Shown here: positions 8,034-18,378 of the stretch, piece after piece | Position numbering within the stretch: position 1 is the stretch's first letter | Layout: the number at the start of each line of letters is the position of its first letter | Assembly (NCBI GenBank): GCA_018699415.1 | Contig: JABIQM010000274.1 | Coordinates: forward strand, 1-51,249 | DNA length: 51,249 bases | Source of the DNA: Acidimicrobiaceae bacterium | GTDB lineage: Bacteria; Actinomycetota; Acidimicrobiia; Acidimicrobiales; Aldehydirespiratoraceae | Direction: 5' to 3' | The notes under the pieces: generated by a model | Seen by the model: only the letters and a program-made list of their open reading frames with translations | Told to the model about the DNA's origin: nothing | Databases searched by the model: none | Program-made: the position numbers and the translations under genes

Positions 8034-8349
8034 CCAAGGAACGCTAGACTGAATTTTGCTTTCTGCGGGTCCATGGACGAGAAACGCGAACCGACCGAAC
8101 CCACTACGCTCACGGCGACAAGGGTCCCGATGCCATCGGACGCTCGCTGGTTGTCGTGTCATGAGCGGTTCTTCGATGGTCGGGACATGGTCCTACCCGG
8201 TCGTGGGACTTCAGTTCTAGCCCCCACTGCACTTCGCAGTATCGCCAAGCGTGGTGAGAAGGGCCCGCAGGCCGCCTCTCACCGACTCAGCACACCGACT
8301 GGCGTGCACCCGTCACGGCATAGGGGACGACATTGCCCGAGTTCGCTGA
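8034..8349. other. Non-coding interval after clpC
   Basis: About 316 bp without a supportable gene lie between clpC and the LppM-HAD gene. The only structure noticed is the inverted repeat listed separately at 8253-8283. The promoter of the LppM-HAD gene may lie at the low-coordinate end. Confidence 0.5.
8253..8283 (-). terminator. Possible terminator or processing hairpin after clpC
   Basis: GGTGAGA (8253-8259) and TCTCACC (8277-8283) form a perfect 7-bp stem around a GC-rich 17-nt interior that can pair further. It lies about 67 bp past the clpC stop. No T-run follows, so it would be an atypical terminator, or a stabilising 3' hairpin. Confidence 0.4.
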
Positions 8350-10899
<2,550 letters not shown>

Positions 10900-10966
10900 C
10901 GGTTTCCTCCCAAGTCGGGGACTGTCTAACGAAGTGTATCGGCACCCTCAGCCCTACGATCGTCGT

Positions 10967-10992
10967 AACCCATGGTGTTCATCATCTGTTCC
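10967..10992 (-). promoter_or_regulatory. Putative SigR/SigH-type promoter of clpC
   Basis: On the minus strand GGAAC (10992-10988) and GTT (10969-10967) are separated by exactly 18 bp. This matches the known SigR/SigH promoter pattern of Streptomyces and Mycobacterium (GGAAY, N17-19, GTT). It would start transcription about 60 bp before the clpC ATG. The window also encodes a SigR-like factor. The motif match is direct; use by SigR is inference. Confidence 0.5.
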
Positions 10993-11055
10993 AATGACCA
11001 GGGTTCTAGTCGGCAGGGATAGCCGTCTGGTAAAGGAACCACGTAACGTGGAGAT

Positions 11056-12045
11056 GTGGCCGTCCACCCGCTTTCGATCCTTCCTTCGATGGAAGCCGAC
11101 CTTGCCCGCACTGAGAGCGAACTTTTGCATGTTGTGGCAGCCGACGGCGACTTTCTCACCGAAGTCGCCAGCCATCTGATCAAGGCTGGCGGAAAGCGGG
11201 TTCGACCTGGCTTTGCGATGGCTTCCGCAGCGGTCCTCGATTCGTCTGAGGCTGCAGCATCGATCAATGTGATCCGCGGTGGATGCGCCGTAGAACTAGT
11301 CCACATCGGTTCGCTCTACCACGACGACGTGATGGACGACGCCACAACTCGGCGCTCGGTAATTTCGGTAAACGCTCGGTGGGGCAACCAACGGGCAATC
11401 CTCGCCGGCGATTATCTCCTCGGCCGCGCCTCGGAACTTGCAGCCGGACTCGGCACTGAAGTCGCAGGCCTGCTCGCCACGACCATCACCCAGTTGTGCG
11501 ATGGCCAGATCCAGGAATTGCAGTCGCAGTTCGACCCCGACCGCTCAGTCGACGCCTATGAGCGCTCGATTTTAGGGAAGACCGCCTCACTGCTCGGAAC
11601 CGCGTGCCGAATTGGTGCGCTGGTCAACGACCTCCCTCGCCCTGTAGTCGAATCGCTCACCGAGTTTGGCCTCGCCTACGGCATGGCGTTCCAGATCGTC
11701 GACGACATCCTCGATCTCATCGCCACCGACGAGCAGGCCGGAAAGCCCACCGGCAACGACCTGCTCGAAGGGATCTATACCCTTCCGGTAATTCATGCGC
11801 TCAGTGATCCCGACGTGGGCGACGAGCTTCGCAGCCTCTTGACGCCAGAGATCACCGATATCCAACGAGATCGTTCCCAGGCACTGGTACGGCAAACGAC
11901 TGGGGTCCAGGTTGCACTCGACGTCGCCCAGAACTTCGCCAACAAAGCTGCCATCACGCTGACGGACCTCCCGGACAGTCCAGGAGCGAAGGCGCTTCGG
12001 GCTGCTAGCGATGACCTCATCGCCCGCGCCCATGCCCCGCTCTAA
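11056..12045 (+). CDS. Polyprenyl diphosphate synthase (trans-isoprenyl type)
   Basis: A 329-aa all-helical prenyltransferase that extends allylic diphosphates with isopentenyl diphosphate, giving quinone or carotenoid side-chain precursors. The first Asp-rich motif is seen as HDDVMDDATTRR (~92-103) and the second as FQIVDDILD (~213-221). GGKRVRPGF (~47-55) supplies the diphosphate-binding Lys/Arg. Product length cannot be read from sequence. The GTG at 11056 is preceded by GGAG; ATG at 11089 is an alternative that removes 11 residues. It is divergent from clpC. Its TAA overlaps the TAG of the convergent nudC gene. Confidence 0.9.
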   Translation: MAVHPLSILPSMEADLARTESELLHVVAADGDFLTEVASHLIKAGGKRVRPGFAMASAAVLDSSEAAASINVIRGGCAVELVHIGSLYHDDVMDDATTRRSVISVNARWGNQRAILAGDYLLGRASELAAGLGTEVAGLLATTITQLCDGQIQELQSQFDPDRSVDAYERSILGKTASLLGTACRIGALVNDLPRPVVESLTEFGLAYGMAFQIVDDILDLIATDEQAGKPTGNDLLEGIYTLPVIHALSDPDVGDELRSLLTPEITDIQRDRSQALVRQTTGVQVALDVAQNFANKAAITLTDLPDSPGAKALRAASDDLIARAHAPL

Positions 12046-12881
12046 GTTTGGCGATCCAACCAGTCATCGATGAGTTGGCGCGCGATCGACATCGGCGGCG
12101 GGATCATCGGTAAGTCGTCGGGCCGGAACCACTGAGCATCGATCACTTCGTCGCCATCGACTGTGATCTCACCCTCGACCCATTCGGCGACGAACCCCAG
12201 CATCAGCGAGTTGGGGAAGGGCCACGGTTGACTGCCGAAGTAGCGAATGTTGTCGACCCTCACCCCGACCTCCTCAAACACCTCACGGCGCACCGTGTCC
12301 TCGAGCGTTTCGCCCGGTTCAACGAACCCGGCGAGGGTGCTGTACATCGGGATGTCCCACCCGCGATTGCGCCCGAGAAGACAACATCCGTCAGAACGTT
12401 CAATCAAAACAATCACCGCGGGCGACAATCGCGGGAAGGCCATGGTGCCGTCCGCCGAACAGCGCATCGCGCGGGTATTGCGAACAGCCTCATTCGCTCT
12501 TCCACAGCGTCCACAAAACTGATGATCGCGCTGCCACTCGAGCATTTGTGTGGCGCGCCCGGCGATGTTCCATTCGTCATCGGAGAGCACGCCGTGCAAT
12601 GACCGAAGGTCACCGAGGCGGTGATCGTCGAGAGAACTCGACTCCATTTGGCCTTCAGCGAGCCGGGACGCCCAATAGTAAACGCTCCCGAGCCTGCCAA
12701 GAATGAGATCGCCCGGCTCGCGCCCCAGAATTGACTCTGCTTCGACATCGCCGAGTGTGCGGGCCGAGCCAGCCACCTCGACACGAACAATCACCCTCGA
12801 CCCCGTCACCAGAATATGGCGATGCTCGCCGACGGTCCGATCGGGGTTGGCATGCAGTGGCTCGAACATCGACGCCAGCAT
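12042..12881 (-). CDS. nudC: NAD(H) pyrophosphatase NudC-type Nudix hydrolase
   Basis: A ~279-aa enzyme expected to hydrolyse NADH to NMNH and AMP, and possibly to decap NAD-capped RNA. A zinc-ribbon remnant CGRCG lies mid-protein with a third Cys (MRCSADG); the usual fourth ligand is not obvious. The Nudix box is complete: GFVEPGETLEDTVRREVFEE then VGV. SQPWPFPNSLMLGF, about 15 residues after the Nudix box, is the array diagnostic of NudC over other Nudix enzymes. Start is uncertain between ATG 12881 and ATG 12869. It is last in the lysS run of genes and converges on the prenyl synthase, sharing stop bases. Confidence 0.9.
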   Translation of the reverse strand: MLASMFEPLHANPDRTVGEHRHILVTGSRVIVRVEVAGSARTLGDVEAESILGREPGDLILGRLGSVYYWASRLAEGQMESSSLDDHRLGDLRSLHGVLSDDEWNIAGRATQMLEWQRDHQFCGRCGRANEAVRNTRAMRCSADGTMAFPRLSPAVIVLIERSDGCCLLGRNRGWDIPMYSTLAGFVEPGETLEDTVRREVFEEVGVRVDNIRYFGSQPWPFPNSLMLGFVAEWVEGEITVDGDEVIDAQWFRPDDLPMIPPPMSIARQLIDDWLDRQT

Positions 12882-12906
12882 TCCAGATGCTGAGCGACCA
12901 AACCCG

Positions 12907-13767
12907 TCACTCTTGCAGGAACCGACCAGGTAACGAAGCAGCACGTCTCTGAACTCGTGCACGGTCAAGGAAGTCCAGGACTGCGCGGTTGAAGTGGCGG
13001 GCGCCCTCAACCATGAAGCCGTGGGCTTGGCCGTGGATGACCACAAGCTCGCTACGCGGAATCCGAGCGGCTATCTCCTCGGCATCGGCAACGGGGGTGA
13101 GGATGTCCTGGCTGCCGGTGATCACCAGCGTTGGCGCGGTGACTTGGGCAAGCTCCTCTGTGGTCCCGGCATCGAAGGCCCTGGTGCCATCGAAGTTTCT
13201 GATGGCATCGAGCTGAGCGATAAAAGCATCGGCCGGGGCCCGAACCAAGAATGGCCCGACTAAGGCGGCAATGGGATAGAGGCGCCGCACCGAGCGCTGA
13301 CCAAAGAGCCATTCGAAGTTCTTGATGGCAAACGCTCGCATCCCCTGCGTGCGGATGAGATCTTCCCACTCGTCGAAGAGCTCATGGCGCCAGCCAAGGT
13401 CACAGGCGGTGCAGGCCAGTACGAGTGTGTGGACCCGCTCCGGAAACCCAAGCGTGATGATCTGTGCTAGTGCACCACCCATGGATGCGCCGATGACGTG
13501 CGCCTGTTCGACGTCGAGGCGGTCCAGCACTTCGACCGCGTCACGCGCCATCCGTTCCAGCGAGTACGGGCCCAAGGGCTTATCGCTACCGCCCGAGCCT
13601 CGATTATCGACTGCGATGCAGCGATACGCCGAAAACGCTTGACGCTGACGAACCCATCCGATGTTGTCGGCGCCAAGGCCATGGATGAACAGCACAGCCT
13701 CACCATCGGGGTCACCCCACTGGGTGAAGTGGATCACGATTCCATCGGATGTGGTGATGTAGCTCAT
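12907..13767 (-). CDS. Alpha/beta-fold hydrolase
   Basis: A 286-aa soluble alpha/beta hydrolase. The oxyanion-hole region FIHGLGADN is near residue 30. The nucleophile elbow is GASMGG (~93-98), the acid is probably Asp in GSQDILTP (~218), and the base is His in GQAHGFM (~247). This is the layout of 3-oxoadipate enol-lactonase-like and related carboxylesterases; the substrate cannot be named. Its ATG overlaps the stop of the SDR gene by 4 bp and nudC follows closely, so it belongs to the lysS operon-like run. There is no signal peptide. Confidence 0.87.
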   Translation of the reverse strand: MSYITTSDGIVIHFTQWGDPDGEAVLFIHGLGADNIGWVRQRQAFSAYRCIAVDNRGSGGSDKPLGPYSLERMARDAVEVLDRLDVEQAHVIGASMGGALAQIITLGFPERVHTLVLACTACDLGWRHELFDEWEDLIRTQGMRAFAIKNFEWLFGQRSVRRLYPIAALVGPFLVRAPADAFIAQLDAIRNFDGTRAFDAGTTEELAQVTAPTLVITGSQDILTPVADAEEIAARIPRSELVVIHGQAHGFMVEGARHFNRAVLDFLDRARVQRRAASLPGRFLQE

Positions 13768-14732
13768 GCCACGCTCCGATCGACCTCAAGACGTACAACG
13801 GACTCCCAGTTGTAGAGATCCTCGATGCATTCGCGCGTCGAGTGGGCGGGGACGAAGCTGAGTTCGCGTTTGGCGGCCTCGGTCGAGACTGCCTGTCCGT
13901 GGGTGAGCGATTCGATTGAATGTTCCGAAAGTGGAGCTCCAAACATCGCAGTTGCCGCACGAGCGACGAGCCAGCCCGGGCCCCATGTGGGTATGAACGG
14001 CCGGCGCCCAATCCGTGCAGCCTCAGATCCACGAACCGTGCCTTCTCCAGCAATATTGAATGCACCGCCAGCACGGGCACGAACCGCCGCAACGAATGCT
14101 TCGTGGACATCGTCGATGTGAACGAGTTGGAATTTGCCCTCGAAGAACAGCGGCCCCGTAGGCACAAACGGGAGGCGCAGGTACCGACCCAGCGGACTCG
14201 GGATGTAGGGACCAACGATTGGGGCGAACCGTAGCGCGGTCACCCCAATATCGGGCCGCTGCTTGCTGAAGTCAACGGCGACGTCCTCGGCATCGGCCAT
14301 CATCTGCCCGAAGCGTGAATGCGGTTGGAGATCCGTCCCCAAAACAGCCTGGGGATTGGCCCCGACGTTTGACCTACCGTAAACGTCGGTGCTGGAGCGC
14401 ATCACGATCTGGCGAAGACTCGGGCAACCTCGTGCGGCGCGAAAAACGGACCGAGTGGCGGCACGAGTGCGGATCTCAGCGTCGTGAGGGTTTGAGCGAG
14501 AGTGCGGCTCGTAGATGCCGGCGTGGATAATAAACTCGGGGTCAAAATCCACAAGCAGGCGCGTCCGCTCCTCAACGTCAGCGGGGTCAACCCGGTGGAA
14601 AATGGCGCGGCGGATTCGGCGGCGCGGGGGTTCCATATCAATGCCGAGCATCGACGTTTCGCGATCCTTGTCGAATCGAAGGGCGACACCGGTACCGATG
14701 TCGCCGCCCATTCCAACAATGGCGATCCTCAT
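13764..14732 (-). CDS. Extended SDR protein, Rv0501 (GalE2)-like, lacking the YxxxK dyad
   Basis: A 322-aa Rossmann-fold protein of the NAD-dependent epimerase/dehydratase superfamily. The N-terminus MRIAIVGMGGDIGTGVAL is the nucleotide-binding strand and loop. IVMRSSTDVYG (~111-121) holds the usual Ser region and FVPTGPLFFEGKFQLVHIDD the lower domain. At the catalytic position the text reads SRFGQMMADAED, so Tyr is Phe and Lys is Met. From memory, mycobacterial Rv0501-type proteins share this pattern and the surrounding motifs. A role in binding rather than redox catalysis is inferred. It overlaps lysS and the hydrolase by 4 bp on each side. Confidence 0.8.
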   Translation of the reverse strand: MRIAIVGMGGDIGTGVALRFDKDRETSMLGIDMEPPRRRIRRAIFHRVDPADVEERTRLLVDFDPEFIIHAGIYEPHSRSNPHDAEIRTRAATRSVFRAARGCPSLRQIVMRSSTDVYGRSNVGANPQAVLGTDLQPHSRFGQMMADAEDVAVDFSKQRPDIGVTALRFAPIVGPYIPSPLGRYLRLPFVPTGPLFFEGKFQLVHIDDVHEAFVAAVRARAGGAFNIAGEGTVRGSEAARIGRRPFIPTWGPGWLVARAATAMFGAPLSEHSIESLTHGQAVSTEAAKRELSFVPAHSTRECIEDLYNWESVVRLEVDRSVA

Positions 14733-16195
14733 GTGTCTTCGTCGACGCCTTCGCCCGCGATCTGAGTTTGCTCGGGGCTGCCACTCGCTGCGGCTTCAGG
14801 CCGCAACGTCGGGAACAGCACCACATCGCGGATCGTGGTGGTGTTGGTCAGCAACATCACCAGACGGTCGATACCGATGCCCAAACCAGCGGTACCGGGT
14901 AGGCCATATTCGAGCGCCCGGATGTAGTCCTCGTCCACTACCATCGCCTCGTCATCACCAGCATCACGATCGCCTTCTTGGGCTTCGAAGCGTTCACGCT
15001 GGATGACCGGGTCGTTCAGCTCCGAGAAGCCGTTGCACAGCTCTCGACCGGCCACAATCGCTTCGAAGCGTTCGGTGTAACCGGGCCGTGCACGATGCTC
15101 ACGCGAAAGCGGCGACACCTCAACCGGGTAGTCGGTCACAAAGACTGGACCCCATAGCTGGGCCTCGCATGTCTTCTCATAGATCTCAAGGATGAGCTTG
15201 CCCGGGCCGTAATGCGGCTTAGTCTCGACGCTGAACTTGTCACACAAAGCACGCAGCTCGTCGATCGGTGTGTCGAGGCTGACATGCACACCGGCGTGTT
15301 CAACAATGAGCTCCTCCATTGTGGCTCGACGCCACGGGGTGGTGAGGTCAACGTCACGGCCGTCGTACTCGATGACCGTGGTGCCGTGAATGGCCAACGA
15401 GGCAGCCGCCACCATGTCCTCGGTGAGCGTCATCATGTCGTCATAGTCGGCATATGCCCAGTAGAGCTCGAGCATCGTGAACTCGGGGTTGTGTCGAGTC
15501 GACATACCCTCGTTACGGAAGACTCTCGCCATCTCAAAGACGCGTTCCATACCGCCCACCACGAGGCGCTTGAGATACAACTCGGGAGCGATGCGAAGGA
15601 ACAGCTCGGTATCGAGCGCGTTGTGATGCGTGGTGAACGGACGAGCGAGGGCTCCTCCCGGGATGGGGTGCAGCGTCGGCGTCTCCACCTCAATGAAGTC
15701 ACGCTCGTGGAGCCAGTTGCGAATTGCCGCCACGATCTGGGACCGCTGACGGAACGCCGTGCGGCTCTCCTCGGTAACCCACAGATCAACGTAACGCTGG
15801 CGATAGCGGGTGTCTGGGTCGGAAATACCGTGCCACTTATCAGGAAACGGACGCTGGGCGTGGGCGAGAACCGTCCACGCATCAACGCGAACCGAAAGCT
15901 CACCGCGCCGGGTCATCATCACGACACCGGTGACAGCAATCCAGTCACCGATCGACAAGCCGGTGAACCCGTCAAAGTCAGGCGTCGACTTCGCCATTGC
16001 AAAGAGTTGAATGCGACCCGTGCTGTCCTGCAGCGAGCCGAACGCCACCTTGCCCTGGTCGCGGCGAAGCATGAGTCGGCCGGCAACGGTGACGACCACT
16101 TCTGTCTCGGTACCTGCCTCCATGTCGCCGTGGGCCTCGACTATTTCGGCGGTTGAGTGGGTGACGTCGTAGCGGTAAGGAACAGTCTCGGTCAT
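14729..16195 (-). CDS. lysS: Lysyl-tRNA synthetase, class II
   Basis: A 488-aa cytosolic enzyme that charges tRNA-Lys. The N-terminal OB-fold anticodon-binding domain (VVVTVAGRLMLRR...VAFGSLQDSTGRIQLF) spans about residues 28-110. The class II core follows: motif 1 in RNWLHERDFIEVETPTLHP, motif 2 in FEMARVFRNEGMSTRHNPEFT, and motif 3 in GLPGTAGLGIGIDRLVMLL. The C-terminal ~25 residues are an unconserved acidic tail. The ATG at 16195 gives the expected start. coaX lies immediately upstream on the same strand. Confidence 0.96.
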   Translation of the reverse strand: MTETVPYRYDVTHSTAEIVEAHGDMEAGTETEVVVTVAGRLMLRRDQGKVAFGSLQDSTGRIQLFAMAKSTPDFDGFTGLSIGDWIAVTGVVMMTRRGELSVRVDAWTVLAHAQRPFPDKWHGISDPDTRYRQRYVDLWVTEESRTAFRQRSQIVAAIRNWLHERDFIEVETPTLHPIPGGALARPFTTHHNALDTELFLRIAPELYLKRLVVGGMERVFEMARVFRNEGMSTRHNPEFTMLELYWAYADYDDMMTLTEDMVAAASLAIHGTTVIEYDGRDVDLTTPWRRATMEELIVEHAGVHVSLDTPIDELRALCDKFSVETKPHYGPGKLILEIYEKTCEAQLWGPVFVTDYPVEVSPLSREHRARPGYTERFEAIVAGRELCNGFSELNDPVIQRERFEAQEGDRDAGDDEAMVVDEDYIRALEYGLPGTAGLGIGIDRLVMLLTNTTTIRDVVLFPTLRPEAAASGSPEQTQIAGEGVDEDT

Positions 16196-16232
16196 CGTCT
16201 CATTTTCGCCTTCTGGCAATGCGCCGTACGAC

Positions 16233-17027
16233 TCATCGTTGGTTTCGTTGATGCACGATCCGTAAACCGTGGAGGGTGAGGAAGGGCTCATTGTGCTTGA
16301 GGGTTTCAGACACCGGCAAGATCAGGTGAGCAAGGCCGCCGGTTGCCACGACGTTGATGTCGCCAAGTTCGTCGGCAAAGCGGCGAACCATGCCGTCGAT
16401 CATGGCGGCAAAGCCATAGACGGTGCCAGACTGGATCGATTCAACCGTTGATTTCCCGATGACGTTTCGAGGCTCGGTGAGTTCCACTGCTCGAAGCGCT
16501 GCAGCACGGCCGAACAGCGCGTCAAGGCTGATTTCGATGCCTGGGGCGATCGCACCGCCGAGGAACTCTCCGTTCTCAGAAATGACATCAAAGTTGTTTC
16601 CGGTGCCGAAATCAACGACCACCGTGGGGCCGCCATAGAGGTCGTAGGCGGCGATGGCGTTGGCGAGACGGTCGGCGCCAACCTCCTTCGGGTTGTCATA
16701 AAGGATGGGCATTCCGGTCTTCGCGCCGGGTTCGATCACCACCGGTTCGAACGGCTGATAGCGCGTGATCATATGGCGCAGGTTGACGAGAATACGAGGC
16801 ACGCCAGAGCACACCGCGGCACCCAGGAGACCATGGTCAAAGTCGACATCGACCGTGTCGAGAAGCGAACGCACAATCACCGAATACTCATCGCTGGTGC
16901 GTTCGGCATCGGTCGAGAGACGCCAGTGGTCAACAAGACCAGCAGAAGCGCCTTCGCCCGACCTGGAGTCAAGGTCGTAGAGCCCTAGCACCGTCTGGGT
17001 GTTTCCGACGTCAATCGTGAGCAGCAC
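16233..17027 (-). CDS. coaX: Type III pantothenate kinase
   Basis: A 264-aa ASKHA-fold kinase that phosphorylates pantothenate, the first step of CoA synthesis. The N-terminal phosphate loop is LLTIDVGNTQTVLGLYD. YDNPKEVGADRLANAIAA (~109-126) carries the Asp-Arg pair of the pantothenate site. VVDFGTGNNFDV (~136-147) is the ATP-binding region; most family members read FGTATTFD or similar there, so the GNN variant is slightly unusual. Length is normal. Placement next to lysS and not far from clpC recalls mycobacterial coaX-lysS-clpC1. Confidence 0.94.
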   Translation of the reverse strand: MLLTIDVGNTQTVLGLYDLDSRSGEGASAGLVDHWRLSTDAERTSDEYSVIVRSLLDTVDVDFDHGLLGAAVCSGVPRILVNLRHMITRYQPFEPVVIEPGAKTGMPILYDNPKEVGADRLANAIAAYDLYGGPTVVVDFGTGNNFDVISENGEFLGGAIAPGIEISLDALFGRAAALRAVELTEPRNVIGKSTVESIQSGTVYGFAAMIDGMVRRFADELGDINVVATGGLAHLILPVSETLKHNEPFLTLHGLRIVHQRNQR

Positions 17028-17060
17028 GAGGGAGAACGCTACCGGCGCACCCGGCCGAAT

Positions 17061-17882
17061 TCAGCCGAAGCCGCGGGAGTCCTGCTTCAGCGCGAGATCA
17101 ACGCTGACAGCCGACGCCACCACCAGGGTGCGAAGCGGCTCAGGCAGATCGGCATGGATCTGAAGCACATAGTTGTCAGCAGTGGTGAACATCGTCTTGG
17201 CGAAGCCCTCCCACGTCTTGGTGATGCGCGCCACTTCGGTACCGGACAAATCCTGAAGGTTGAAGTTCCAGGCGCGCCAGTTCTCACCACTCAGCGTCCC
17301 GATCACCTGACCACCAGCTTCGAGCGAGAACCGGATCTTACCGATCATGTTCTTTTGGATGATCGAGCCAACGTCGTTGCCAGCGCCGTCGGTGATGTGC
17401 ACTTTCGACTTCGCAAACTTCGCCGGCCGTGTGACCGTCAGATGCAGGTTGCCTTGCATGTCGACGAGTTGCAGCGAGTGCGTCATGAACTGATCGAAGC
17501 TCGAGATCATTCGAGCGGCCTTCTTCAGCTTGCTTTGGCCGACCTGACGGATCGCCCCGATCTGCGTGCCTGCCTCGTCGTACACCGCGTACTCCGTGCT
17601 GATCTCGATCAGCTTGGCCTTCTGGTTGACCACCAGGACTCGCTGGTCCATCAACCCTCCAGCCACGGGGCCGCTGGACGCTATACCTGCCTTGCCTTGC
17701 ACCTGAGCCTGGATCTTCTCCGCACTCATTCCCGTGGTCGGGAGAGGCGCGCTCACCGTGACCGGGTCAATGCTTTGGCGTCCATGATCTGCGACCTGAT
17801 CAGTCCACGTGGTGCCGTCCCAATACCGATGTTGATGCCGCCCCGCTGGATCCGGGTACCACTCCGCTGGATGGTCACTCAT
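17061..17882 (-). CDS. DUF2510 plus scramblase/LURP-one-like protein
   Basis: A 273-aa protein. Residues ~8-35 form a DUF2510 module (WYPDPAGRHQHRYWDGTTWT), an actinobacterial short domain found next to membrane-associated domains. Residues ~85-265 match the phospholipid scramblase/LURP-one-related beta-barrel fold (VLVVNQKAKLIEIS, YAVYDEAGTQIG, LHLTVTRP, WEGFAKTMFTTADNYVLQI). No clear TM segment is seen. The ATG at 17882 overlaps the stop of the preceding nitroreductase by one base (TGATG), which fixes the start. The role is unknown; membrane association is inferred from the domain. Confidence 0.83.
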   Translation of the reverse strand: MSDHPAEWYPDPAGRHQHRYWDGTTWTDQVADHGRQSIDPVTVSAPLPTTGMSAEKIQAQVQGKAGIASSGPVAGGLMDQRVLVVNQKAKLIEISTEYAVYDEAGTQIGAIRQVGQSKLKKAARMISSFDQFMTHSLQLVDMQGNLHLTVTRPAKFAKSKVHITDGAGNDVGSIIQKNMIGKIRFSLEAGGQVIGTLSGENWRAWNFNLQDLSGTEVARITKTWEGFAKTMFTTADNYVLQIHADLPEPLRTLVVASAVSVDLALKQDSRGFG

Positions 17883-18331
17883 CACAGGACCCTCGTTGCG
17901 ACGAAAACCGGGATAGTACGATCGGCGGCAGCGGCCTTGACCGCGTATTCGGTGTAGGGCGGGAATACGGCTTCGCCGCGGGTGTACCACTCGGCTCGCT
18001 CATCACCTGTGACTTCACGAACCCGATAGTTTTCCGGCGCCGGGCCGTCCTGGATCGCAACATCCTGGTCAGCAAGGAGGTTGAAGTACCAACCCGGATG
18101 ATTCGGTGCACCACCCTTCGAGGCAACGATGGCGTACTCGCCCTCATGCTCGACCCTCATCAACGGCACCTTGCGAATCTTGCCGCTCTTGTGGCCCAAC
18201 ATCGTCACCACGATGATCGGGATTCCGGTCTCGCGAAGTGTGTTGGCCTCGGTGCCGCCGCTGGACTCATAGGCCTCGACCTGATCAGCAACCCAACCCC
18301 ACGTGCTTGGTTCGTATTCGCTCATTGGCAT
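17882..18331 (-). CDS. Deazaflavin (F420)-dependent nitroreductase family protein
   Basis: A 149-aa DDN-family split-barrel protein. LGHKSGKIRKVPLMRVEHEG (~39-58) and ASKGGAPNHPGWYFNLLAD (~65-83) are the family signature, the Lys/Arg-rich region contacting the F420 phosphate. Members use reduced F420 to reduce quinones, nitro compounds or other acceptors, often near the membrane. ATG 18331 (MPMSEYEP) and ATG 18325 are both plausible starts. It sits between thiolase and the scramblase-like gene, coupled to the latter. It implies that the organism makes or acquires F420. Confidence 0.88.
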   Translation of the reverse strand: MPMSEYEPSTWGWVADQVEAYESSGGTEANTLRETGIPIIVVTMLGHKSGKIRKVPLMRVEHEGEYAIVASKGGAPNHPGWYFNLLADQDVAIQDGPAPENYRVREVTGDERAEWYTRGEAVFPPYTEYAVKAAAADRTIPVFVATRVL

Positions 18332-18378
18332 TGCTTCGCTTCCGCTCAGACCGGTCTCGCCGGTTCGTACCTTGGTTC

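Noticed and set aside
15212-16156. 314-codon plus-strand frame inside lysS
   Set aside because: Antisense to an intact class II synthetase; no domain, no ribosome site.
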